From assembly GCA_007120615.1 (NCBI GenBank), contig SKNI01000320.1, forward strand, positions 1-8,779: a stretch of DNA of 8,779 bases. Reading direction: 5' to 3'. Below the pieces are notes generated by a model, which worked only from the letters and a program-made list of their open reading frames with translations, was not told the DNA's origin and ran no database searches. Of this stretch, positions 1 through 5,558 are shown one piece after another; position 1 is the stretch's first letter; each line of letters begins with the position of its first letter. This stretch comes from Myxococcales bacterium (GTDB taxonomy: Bacteria; Myxococcota_A; Bradymonadia; Bradymonadales; Bradymonadaceae). Position numbers and translations under genes: made by a program.

Positions 1-378
1 CTCAAGGCGCTTCGTCTGCAATTTCCCGAGCGGCGCCTCTGGGCGCTCTTTGAAGCCACCAGCAATACCTCCCGACGACGCGTTTTTCAGGACGCCTACC
101 CCCCGGCATTTTCCATCGCCGACCGGGTGATCTTGTCGGGACCTCGAAAAAAGAAAGACAACCTCGCTGCCGAAGAGCAAATCGACATCGAAACCCTGGT
201 GCGCTCTATCGAGTCTCAGGGACCCTCTACCCGCCTGATCCCCGATATCGACGAGATGGTTGAGACCGTCTCCGCCGAAGCCCAACCGGGCGACGTCATC
301 GTCGGCCTCTCCGGCGCCTCCTTCGGGGGAATTCATCAAAAGTTGGTGGACGCTCTCCACCAACGTTTCGACGAATAA
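1..378 (+). CDS. mpl: UDP-N-acetylmuramate:L-Ala-gamma-D-Glu-meso-DAP ligase, C-terminal part (5' end outside window)
   Basis: The frame is open from base 1 to TAA at 376-378, giving the last 125 residues of a protein that is usually about 450-470 aa. It matches the C-terminal Mur-ligase domain of Mpl: an N-terminal 'RRLWALFEATSNTSRRRVFQ' segment, then 'AFSIADRVIL', a middle 'IDIETLVRSIESQG' stretch, and the near-terminal 'SGASFGGIHQKL' that corresponds to the Mpl signature SNGGFGGIHxKL. Mpl is a cytoplasmic ATP-dependent ligase that joins recycled murein tripeptide directly to UDP-MurNAc, bypassing MurC, MurD and MurE. Seen: the motifs. Known: the reaction. Inferred: that the missing part carries the ATP-binding domain. 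A GTG at 127 is internal and not the start. The next gene lies 81 bp downstream behind a hairpin. Confidence 0.9.
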   Translation, partial: LKALRLQFPERRLWALFEATSNTSRRRVFQDAYPPAFSIADRVILSGPRKKKDNLAAEEQIDIETLVRSIESQGPSTRLIPDIDEMVETVSAEAQPGDVIVGLSGASFGGIHQKLVDALHQRFDE

Positions 379-420
379 ACAAAATACACGCAAAATCCCC
401 CCGCCAAATTCCGACAATAG

Positions 421-458
421 CCTCACGTTCGTCAGCATCGACTCAAACGTGAGGTTTT
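421..458 (+). promoter_or_regulatory. Hairpin plus T-run: mpl terminator and/or Shine-Dalgarno-sequestering leader
   Basis: CCTCACGTT (421-429) is perfectly complementary to AACGTGAGG (446-454), with a 16-nt loop, and TTTT follows at 455-458. This has the layout of an intrinsic terminator after mpl. The 3' arm also holds GAGG (451-454), five bases before the ATG at 460, and it is the only plausible Shine-Dalgarno for the next gene. If the hairpin forms in a transcript that reads through, that ribosome site is buried. A 9-bp stem with only four T's and a large loop is moderate as a terminator. The structure is seen; a regulatory role is inferred. Confidence 0.6.
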
Positions 459-459
459 C

Positions 460-948
460 ATGCCCATTTTCATCCTCATCACAGCGGTGATTTTGCTCTC
501 CCCTGTCGCCTCCGTGATGGCCCGTGAGCTGCCTCCAACGTGCTTCTCCGAGGCTGTCCTTGCGACGGATCCCGGTCCGCAGCATCGCTGGGCATCGCTT
601 ATCCCCGACGTCATCTTCGGCTTCGATTTTCAGGGACAAGAACGCGCCTACTTCGACGATCAGACTCACCTGAGCCTGACTCTTCCCAATGAGTCAACAA
701 ACGCTCCCGTCGTCCACCATCATCACTCCGACTCCATGACCCGGTGGACGGTGAGTCTGCGCTGGAGACCGGCCACTTCTTCCACCGGTGTCCTCTCTTC
801 CAGACCACCTCGAAGTCTCTCCTACTGCGACGAGCTACTTCAACTCCATGACCGACGCCCCCGCGAACTCTCGGAGGCCATCGACCTCTGGACCCGACGT
901 TCAGCCCTCCGCGCTGCTCTCCTCACATCAAAAAGGAGTGCCCAATGA
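460..948 (+). CDS. Small exported protein of unknown function, first gene of three-gene cassette
   Basis: This 162-aa protein begins with a clear Sec signal peptide: a hydrophobic stretch over about residues 2-17 and a likely cleavage after A-S-V-M-A (residue 21). The mature part is about 140 aa. It contains 'IPDVIFGFDFQGQERAYFDD', a short natural His4 run near residue 87, 'WTVSLRWRP', and a charged helical tail ending 'AIDLWTRRSALRAAL'. No known enzyme motif is visible. The order (signal peptide, charged middle, an alternating 'SLRxxx' strand, amphipathic helices) resembles the next gene's product, and the tails can be lined up loosely (AIDLWTRRSALRAAL against AIEALTARIDAATGG), so a distant paralogue is possible. 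The ATG is preceded by GAGG five bases upstream, inside a hairpin arm. The stop TGA overlaps the next start as ATGA. The function is not recognised; a periplasmic or envelope location is inferred. Confidence 0.7.
   Translation: MPIFILITAVILLSPVASVMARELPPTCFSEAVLATDPGPQHRWASLIPDVIFGFDFQGQERAYFDDQTHLSLTLPNESTNAPVVHHHHSDSMTRWTVSLRWRPATSSTGVLSSRPPRSLSYCDELLQLHDRRPRELSEAIDLWTRRSALRAALLTSKRSAQ
933..938 (+). promoter_or_regulatory. Ribosome binding site for the gene at 945
   Basis: AAGGAG lies six bases before the ATG at 945. It falls inside the end of the upstream gene, whose TGA (946-948) overlaps that ATG. The site fixes this start and suggests translational coupling. Confidence 0.75.
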
Positions 949-1622
949 ATGATCATCTCCCCAGACGCTATCCCTCGCTATTTGTACTCATCGTCGTCGT
1001 CGCCCTTCTCCAGGCCGGCCCGGCTCATTCGCTTAGTTCCGAGGATGCCTACGAGCTTCGCAACGCCCTTCAGGCATTCGACCACGAACCCGACGTCTAC
1101 CAGGTCCAGCAAGCCGCCCTCCAACACCGGGGGCTCGCCAGTGACAAGCCCGATCGGTGGACCCGCCGCGCCCGACTCTCGACTCTGCTCCCCCAGATTC
1201 AGGGCCAGGCCAGCTGGCTCGACCAACGAGACCAGCGAAATCGGTTTCGAGAAAATATCTCCGCCGACGACGACGGAACCTATGAGCGCAATCACGCCCA
1301 ACACTACCTCTACGATGATCTGCGTCTTCGGGGCCTCTACTCCCTTCGCCTGACGTTTAATCTCTCCGAGCTCATCTACCACCGTCAGGAACTCAACATT
1401 CAGCGCGAGGTACGCGCCCAGTGGAGCGCACGGGACGACCGAATTCAACAGATCACGGAGCTCTATTTCGCACGTCGCCGCTACCAGCTCTACCAGCGCC
1501 TCTTGCCCACCGATGATATGCAGGAGAACCTCGACCGCCATCTCGCAATTGAAGCCCTCACCGCCCGCATTGACGCCGCCACCGGCGGTTGGTTTCGCCA
1601 ACAATTAGAGGAGGCTCACTGA
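945..1622 (+). CDS. Exported helical protein of unknown function (TolC-like helix pattern), second gene of cassette
   Basis: This 225-aa protein has an N-terminal basic segment (NDHLPRR) and a hydrophobic core over about residues 11-24, with probable signal peptidase cleavage around 'GPAHS' (residues 25-29). The mature part has 'LSTLLPQIQGQASW', a polar acidic middle, an alternating beta-like 'LRLRGLYSLRLTFNLSELIY', then long amphipathic helices ('HRQELNIQREVRAQW', 'ITELYFARRRYQLYQRLL') and a terminal 'LTARIDAATGGWFRQQLEE'. The combination LLPQIQG, FNLSELIY, LTARID.xxGGWF recalls the strand-helix pattern of outer-membrane efflux (TolC/OEP) subunits. The protein is only about half their length, so it is not a normal TolC. 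I recall similar uncharacterised proteins in Myxococcota, but have not verified this. It overlaps the upstream gene by 4 bp and the downstream gene by 1 bp (TGATG). An envelope role is inferred. Confidence 0.75.
   Translation: MNDHLPRRYPSLFVLIVVVALLQAGPAHSLSSEDAYELRNALQAFDHEPDVYQVQQAALQHRGLASDKPDRWTRRARLSTLLPQIQGQASWLDQRDQRNRFRENISADDDGTYERNHAQHYLYDDLRLRGLYSLRLTFNLSELIYHRQELNIQREVRAQWSARDDRIQQITELYFARRRYQLYQRLLPTDDMQENLDRHLAIEALTARIDAATGGWFRQQLEEAH
1607..1614 (+). promoter_or_regulatory. Strong ribosome binding site deciding the start at 1622
   Basis: AGAGGAGG lies seven bases before the ATG at 1622. It favours that start over a GTG at 1589 in the same frame. The GTG start would add 11 residues before the lipoprotein signal peptide and lacks such a site. 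Confidence 0.8.
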
Positions 1623-2509
1623 TGAAATCCCTACTCCTTACCCCTTCGCTTCTGGCATTGCTGCTCTTGCTCTCATCCTGCCATACCGACTGGGACCCCG
1701 AATGCCAGATGTCCACCCAATGCCCGGAGCCTCTCTTCTGTCAGATGGGTCGGTGTACCGACCTCGGCGACCACGCTCCTCAACGAGGCGAAGATCCCCT
1801 CACCGCAAACCATCCGGCTTCCGACACCGACTCCGACGCCTATTTCGTCCACGACACAGACCCACAAGATGTGGAGCCCGAAGAGCCGCACCCCTGTCCT
1901 GACAGCCCGGCAGCCACCTCGGAGAACCTGGTCCTCAACGAACTCTTTGCCTACGTCCCCACCGGCCCCGAAGGCGACGCCAACGGCGACGGAGTCCGAC
2001 ACGCCCATGACGATGAGTTCGTCGAATTGGTCAACACCTCCCAGGAGCAAATCGATCTCACCGGCGTCGCCATTTACAACGACACTACCCCTCGATTTAC
2101 CTTCCACCCTACCTGCCTGGAGCCACTCCACGCCGTGGTCGTGTTCGGAGGGATCGAACCGGGCGCCACTCTTCCCGAAGGCGAAGGCTGGCGCTCCTAC
2201 ACAGCGGACTCCCGATTCGCTTACGCCAACGGCGCCGGCCGTGCTGTCGTCAAAGCCGCAGATGACACCATCATCGCCGACTTCTCCTACGGCTCCCACC
2301 CCGCAGAATCCCTAAACCTGGCCACCGATCTCACCGGCGATACTTACGTCGCCCACGGTCAACTCACCGACGACGCCATCTTTAGCCCCGGCACCTGTGC
2401 CAACGGCCAGCCCTTTACTTCCGGTTGTGCCGACGATGATTCCGACGACGACAATAACAGCGACAGTGACGACAGTGATGACACCGATGACCCGTCCGAT
2501 GAAGACTAA
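1622..2509 (+). CDS. Lamin-tail-domain surface lipoprotein with Asp-rich tail, third gene of cassette
   Basis: This 295-aa protein starts with a type II signal peptide: MKSLLL, then a leucine-rich core and lipobox LSSC, with Cys20 as the lipidation site. A small cysteine module follows (C28, C34, C40, C45; spacing x5, x5, x4), then an Asp/Pro-rich linker to about residue 98. From about residue 101 comes a lamin-tail (LTD) domain: 'NLVLNELFAYVPTG', a calcium-loop-like D-A-N-G-D-G, 'DDEFVELVNTS' and 'DLTGVAIYND', with further strands to about residue 250. The last 25 residues hold 15 Asp and 1 Glu. In bacteria, LTDs occur in exported or surface proteins with no single established role. Here the protein is probably anchored in the outer membrane. 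Calcium binding by the loop and acidic tail is inferred. It is coupled to the previous gene by a TGATG overlap. Confidence 0.85.
   Translation: MKSLLLTPSLLALLLLLSSCHTDWDPECQMSTQCPEPLFCQMGRCTDLGDHAPQRGEDPLTANHPASDTDSDAYFVHDTDPQDVEPEEPHPCPDSPAATSENLVLNELFAYVPTGPEGDANGDGVRHAHDDEFVELVNTSQEQIDLTGVAIYNDTTPRFTFHPTCLEPLHAVVVFGGIEPGATLPEGEGWRSYTADSRFAYANGAGRAVVKAADDTIIADFSYGSHPAESLNLATDLTGDTYVAHGQLTDDAIFSPGTCANGQPFTSGCADDDSDDDNNSDSDDSDDTDDPSDED
2432..2506 (+). repeat. Low-complexity GAC/GAT-rich tract encoding an acidic tail
   Basis: Seventy-five bases built mainly of GAC, GAT and AGC/AGT-type codons encode a 25-residue Asp/Ser tail that ends at the stop codon of the lamin-tail lipoprotein. The tract is a likely site of replication slippage and length variation between strains. 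It is part of the coding region, not a separate element. Confidence 0.7.
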
Positions 2510-2514
2510 CCACC

Positions 2515-2841
2515 CTACTCCCCGGCGCTATCATCTTCACTCAGATGCCACACTTCGTGAACATCGGCGCCAGGACCGCTGCAAAAAAGCTCCACCAGAG
2601 TATCCCTCTCCATCACGATATCCCGACATCCCCGGAGAGCTACATCGCCAAAGTCCCCTTCTCCGCTGGCGTGGAGAACCGACAACGTACAAGTTTCGCT
2701 GGCCGCCTCATCCCAACAGATCTCAACCGTATCCCCGGCGCTTCGACCCGACGATTCCTCGCCATCAGCCGGAGCTCGAGGCTCACAGCCGGTCATCATC
2801 AGAACGACCAGGACCCCTGATGAAAAGATTCGAATCCTCAT
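2515..2841 (-). CDS. Small lipoprotein of unknown function
   Basis: This 108-aa protein reads from ATG at 2841-2839 to TAG at 2517-2515. The N-terminus is a lipoprotein signal: MRIRIF, hydrophobic GVLVVLMM, then T-G-C with Cys19 as the probable lipidated residue; Met at -3 is less usual. The mature part is acidic, with four further cysteines (42, 51, 72, 87) that could form two disulfides, and no recognised domain. A TTG at 2853 is in frame but only three bases from GAGG. The ATG gives the cleaner signal peptide, with that GAGG 15 bases away, so the ribosome site is weak either way. It converges on the lamin-tail gene with five bases between stop codons and is divergent from the kinase. Open frames on the + strand in the same place lack signal peptides or recognisable content. 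Moderate confidence that it is a gene; no function assigned. Confidence 0.6.
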   Translation of the reverse strand: MRIRIFSSGVLVVLMMTGCEPRAPADGEESSGRSAGDTVEICWDEAASETCTLSVLHASGEGDFGDVALRGCRDIVMERDTLVELFCSGPGADVHEVWHLSEDDSAGE

Positions 2842-2959
2842 AACAATCCACAAATTCCTCGGTCCATAACGTCTCCCGGCTCATTGACCCAAACGGGCTC
2901 ATCGTCAAAGATACTCTCTCCATACTAACCATTGTCGGCGAAATAACCGGTCAATCTCC

Positions 2960-3021
2960 ACGGTTCTCACCCTGAAGTTCGATCCGGCAGCATTGAGAAG
3001 GTGAACCGTCACCGACTTCAG
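2960..3021 (+). promoter_or_regulatory. Overlapping inverted repeats in the kinase leader (possible operator or RNA switch)
   Basis: Three pairings compete in the 194-bp gap between divergent genes. GGTGA (3000-3004) and TCACC (3009-3013) form a perfect dyad with a 4-base centre. The block at 3000-3009 also pairs with 2960-2971, apart from two extra bases. CTGAAGT (2972-2978) pairs with ACTTCAG (3015-3021), crossing the previous pair. The elements end 14 bases before the GTG at 3036. The pairings are seen; any role as a protein operator or RNA structure is inferred and could be chance. I found no convincing -35/-10 promoter in this gap. Confidence 0.3.
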
Positions 3022-3035
3022 TCATCTTTGCACCT

Positions 3036-4925
3036 GTGAGCAATTCGATGAAAGATCTTTTTGCCGAGACGGATTGGTCTACGACGCCACTCGGTCCTCG
3101 CGTCGGCTGGCCACAGTCCCTGCGCACTGCCCTGAATATAATACACGCCGGCGCTCTTCCGGCGTTTATTGTCGCCGGAACAGAGCGAACACTGCTATAT
3201 AATCAACCCTTCGCCGAGATTCTCGGCGATCGCCATCCGCTGGCGTTGGGCCGCCCCTTCTTTGAAGTCTGGCCCGAGCTTCGAGAAAAGCTCGCCTCAG
3301 TTCTGAACAACACCCTGCGAGACGAGTCCGGGTGCCGACAGATTGTCCGCTTCGGGGAACACCGTGTCTTCGATCTTCAGATCGTCCCCCTTATCGAAGA
3401 TGACCATGACTCTGCTGTGGGCCTGTATTGCACCTGCATGGAGCTCATCTCTGCGAAAGCATGCGAGGCCCACCAGTGGGAAGTGCTCTTTGAGACCAAA
3501 GAAGCCCTCCGTCAGAGCGAGAAAAGCTATCAAACTCTCTTCGACTCCATCGACGAAGGGATGTGTGTCATTGATGTGATCTTCGAAGACAATACACCCG
3601 TCGATTATCGATTCATCGAGGTCAACGCCACCTTTGAAGCTCAGACCGGCCTGCACGACCCCATCGACAAGACCGCACGGGAACTCGTGCCGGACCTCGA
3701 TGAGTCCTGGTTTCAGATCTATGGAGAAGTAGCCCGCACCGGCGAACCCCGACGATTCGAGAATAACGCCCCTGCCATGGGGCGCTGGTTTGACGTTTAC
3801 GCCTTTCCTTTTGGCCCCCCGAAGAGCAATCGCATTGGACTACTCTTTCGAGATATCACCGAAAAGATCAAAGCCAAAGAAAGACTTCGCCAAAACGAGA
3901 AGCGCTTTCGACTCATCGCCGATAGCGCACCGGCGGTCCTCTGGATGACCGACACCGACAACGCCTGCACCTTTATGAACAGTGGATGGACCGAACTCAC
4001 CGGCCAAATCGAAGCGGACGCCCTCGGCGATGGCTGGCTCGAGCGCATTCATCCCGAAGACCATACCTATGTCCTTGAAACGTTTATCGAGGCTTCTCGA
4101 GAGCGAAAGGAATTCGCCTACGACTTTCGTCTTCATACTGCCGACGGCGAATACCGCTGGGCCCTCGTGCGCGGGGTGGCACGCTTTGACGAATCCGGTG
4201 ACTATTGCGGATATATCGGCTCCGTCATCGATATCCACGACCGTAAAATGAACGCACAGGCCCTCAAAAAAGCTCATGAGCATCAAAATCAATTCATGGC
4301 TCTCCTCTCCCACGAGCTTCGAAACCCCCTGGCCCCGATCAAGCTCAACCTCCACCTCCTGGAGCAACTCGCCCCCGATAGTGAGAAGGCCCGCCTTGCC
4401 CGAGAGGCTATTGGGCGACAGACCGACCAACTCACCCGCCTGGTCGATGACCTCCTCGACGTCACCCGAATCACCCGAGATAAGATCTACCTGGAGCCAC
4501 AAGAACTCGACCTCAACCAACTTCTGGTGCACACCGTTGACGATCACAGAACGCTCTTTGAAGAAAAGGGCCTCCATCTTACGCTGACCCCCTTTGACAC
4601 CCCTCTCATCGTCGAAGGTGACCACAATCGGCTGGCCCAGGTCATTGGAAACCTTCTCCATAATAGTGTCAAATTCACCAACCCCGGCGGCAAGGTCAGC
4701 ATCTCAGTCACCACAAATGCCAGCGGCGACAACGCCGAGATCACCGTCTCCGATACGGGAGTGGGCCTCTCTCCGGAGATCCTCTCCACCCTCTTCGATC
4801 CTTTCATCCAGGCCGACGAATCTCTGGAGCATTCCTCCGGTGGACTGGGACTCGGACTGGCGCTGGTCAAAGGACTGGTCGGACTTCACGATGGAGATAT
4901 CTGCCACAAGCGATGGACTGGGTAA
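3036..4925 (+). CDS. Hybrid sensor histidine kinase, PAS-PAS-PAS-HisKA-HATPase portion (frameshifted before the receiver)
   Basis: This is a soluble sensor kinase with no membrane segment. The first PAS (about residues 8-142) has the family opening 'DWSTTPLGPRVGWPQSLRTAL'. The second PAS spans about 160-275 and the third about 286-405, with 'IHPEDH' and a PAC-type 'IGSVIDIHDRK' end. HisKA follows, with H-box S-H-E-L-R-N-P-L and phospho-acceptor His426 (codon 4311-4313). The HATPase has an N-box near residue 538 (N-LLHN-VKFTNPGG), G1 box D573-T-G-V-G, F-box FDPF, and G2 box GGLGLGLALV near residue 603. The frame then runs into 'ICHKRWTG' and stops. The expected end of the ATPase (SATSDGLGKGSEFKIRLPL) and the receiver are in the next frame, so this CDS is most likely the 5' part of one 783-aa hybrid kinase spanning 3036-5385. 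GTG at 3036 or ATG at 3048 could be the start; GTGAG seven bases before 3048 mildly favours the ATG. The stimulus is unknown; cytosolic ligand or redox sensing is inferred from the PAS domains. Confidence 0.88.
   Translation: MSNSMKDLFAETDWSTTPLGPRVGWPQSLRTALNIIHAGALPAFIVAGTERTLLYNQPFAEILGDRHPLALGRPFFEVWPELREKLASVLNNTLRDESGCRQIVRFGEHRVFDLQIVPLIEDDHDSAVGLYCTCMELISAKACEAHQWEVLFETKEALRQSEKSYQTLFDSIDEGMCVIDVIFEDNTPVDYRFIEVNATFEAQTGLHDPIDKTARELVPDLDESWFQIYGEVARTGEPRRFENNAPAMGRWFDVYAFPFGPPKSNRIGLLFRDITEKIKAKERLRQNEKRFRLIADSAPAVLWMTDTDNACTFMNSGWTELTGQIEADALGDGWLERIHPEDHTYVLETFIEASRERKEFAYDFRLHTADGEYRWALVRGVARFDESGDYCGYIGSVIDIHDRKMNAQALKKAHEHQNQFMALLSHELRNPLAPIKLNLHLLEQLAPDSEKARLAREAIGRQTDQLTRLVDDLLDVTRITRDKIYLEPQELDLNQLLVHTVDDHRTLFEEKGLHLTLTPFDTPLIVEGDHNRLAQVIGNLLHNSVKFTNPGGKVSISVTTNASGDNAEITVSDTGVGLSPEILSTLFDPFIQADESLEHSSGGLGLGLALVKGLVGLHDGDICHKRWTG
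4890..4902 (+). other. Frameshift site inside the hybrid kinase gene
   Basis: The upstream frame reads LHDGDI and then turns to nonsense. The downstream frame reads EISATSDGLGKGSEF, the normal end of a histidine kinase ATPase domain. Adding one GA to the GAGA at 4894-4897 gives one continuous frame reading LHDGEISATSDGLG. This fits a two-base contraction of a GA repeat, or an equivalent sequencing error. No X_XXY_YYZ slippery heptamer is seen here. Confidence 0.75.
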
Positions 4926-5385
4926 GGGTTCGGAGTTCAAAATTCGCCTGCCTCTCATCGTCCCCAACACCTCTGCGACCTCGGTAATTGACGTTGCCCC
5001 TCCTTCATCTCACGATGACGGTTTTCAGGTCGTACTCATCGAGGACAACCCCGACATTGCCCAGGCCCTCGAGATGATTCTATCGATGCGCGGCCACGAC
5101 GTTCGAATCGCTACCAACGGAAAAGACGGCCTGCAGATAACCCGCGAAGTAGTTCCGGACTTCGTCTTCTGCGATATCGGACTTCCCGAGATGGACGGCT
5201 ACGCCGTGGCCTCCGCTCTCCGCGCTGACGATCAATTCGACTCCACCTATCTCGTCGCCCTCAGCGGCTACGCCATGCCCGAAGACATCGAGAAATCAAA
5301 ACAATCGGGGTTCGACGAACACTTCTCAAAGCCCCCCGACCTCGCCCGCATTGAGCGCCTCCTCAACGAGTTCCCGAAGCGCTGA
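4891..5385 (+). CDS. Receiver (REC) domain and ATPase tail of the hybrid kinase, in the shifted frame
   Basis: The first 25 residues or so complete the HATPase domain (E-I-S-A-T-S-D-G-L-G-K-G-S-E-F-K-I-R-L-P-L), so this is the 3' part of the kinase gene and not an independent gene. After a short Ser/Pro linker comes a CheY-like receiver beginning FQVVLIEDN (about 5023): acidic pair Glu-Asp at 5041-5046, phospho-acceptor Asp in F-C-D-I-G-L-P (codon 5173-5175), switch Ser in A-L-S-G-Y (5263-5265) and conserved Lys in F-S-K-P-P (5329-5331). All receiver catalytic positions are present, so the domain looks functional. An in-frame ATG at 4891 sits exactly at the shift and could allow separate translation, but its ribosome site is poor. 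In an intact protein, His426 would phosphorylate this receiver directly or through a relay. No partner regulator or phosphotransfer protein is visible nearby. Confidence 0.8.
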   Translation: MEISATSDGLGKGSEFKIRLPLIVPNTSATSVIDVAPPSSHDDGFQVVLIEDNPDIAQALEMILSMRGHDVRIATNGKDGLQITREVVPDFVFCDIGLPEMDGYAVASALRADDQFDSTYLVALSGYAMPEDIEKSKQSGFDEHFSKPPDLARIERLLNEFPKR

Positions 5386-5490
5386 GACAACCAGACCGGT
5401 GGTCGACAAGTCAAAGATCCCGTCTGACCCTTCAGACTCTTCTTGCTCCAGATTCTCAGCACTCTCGTTCATTTGCAGCACTCCGAATAA

Positions 5491-5535
5491 AAAAGCCCTG
5501 TTCGCCTCGATTCAACCGATGCGAGCAGGGCTTTT
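5491..5535. terminator. Bidirectional intrinsic terminator between convergent genes
   Basis: AAAAGCCCTGTTCGC (5491-5505) pairs with GCGAGCAGGGCTTTT (5521-5535) over 15 bp with one G-T wobble, around a 15-nt loop. A run of A's extends upstream from 5489, giving U's on the - strand transcript, and T-rich sequence follows 5531, giving U's on the + strand transcript. It can therefore end both the kinase transcript (stop at 5385) and the lipase/FadL transcript (stop at 5559). The remaining bases of the 5386-5558 gap show nothing else. Confidence 0.9.
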
Positions 5536-5558
5536 CCCTTTTGAACCACTCCATCTAC

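Noticed and set aside
705..725. His4 run in the first cassette protein as a metal-binding site
   Set aside because: It is a single short run with no further metal-ligand pattern around it. I noted it only as composition.
978..1604. Long open frame on the - strand opposite the second cassette gene
   Set aside because: It mirrors a + strand gene that has a signal peptide, a good ribosome site and coupled overlaps. The translation is a low-complexity Gly/Val/Glu-rich sequence with no family features.
1673..2299. Long open frame on the - strand opposite the lamin-tail lipoprotein gene
   Set aside because: It is a by-product of GAC/GTC-rich codons. The product is Gly/Val-rich, and the + strand has a lipobox and a recognisable domain.
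2397..2843. Two + strand open frames (2397-2843 and 2545-2820) overlapping the small lipoprotein gene
   Set aside because: They give Pro/Arg/Ser-rich composition with no signal peptide or motif; one starts inside the lamin-tail gene. The - strand frame has a lipobox and paired cysteines.
2884..2915. TTGACC (2884-2889) with GATACT (2910-2915) as a possible kinase promoter
   Set aside because: The spacing is 20 bp and the -10 match is only 4 of 6, which is too weak to call.
3840..4661. A 273-codon open frame on the - strand opposite the kinase
   Set aside because: It lies across the PAS, HisKA and HATPase coding region, whose conserved motifs prove the + strand frame.
4880..4900. Programmed ribosomal frameshift in the kinase
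   Set aside because: There is no slippery heptamer, no obvious downstream pseudoknot and no upstream SD stimulator. A GA-repeat contraction explains the break more simply.
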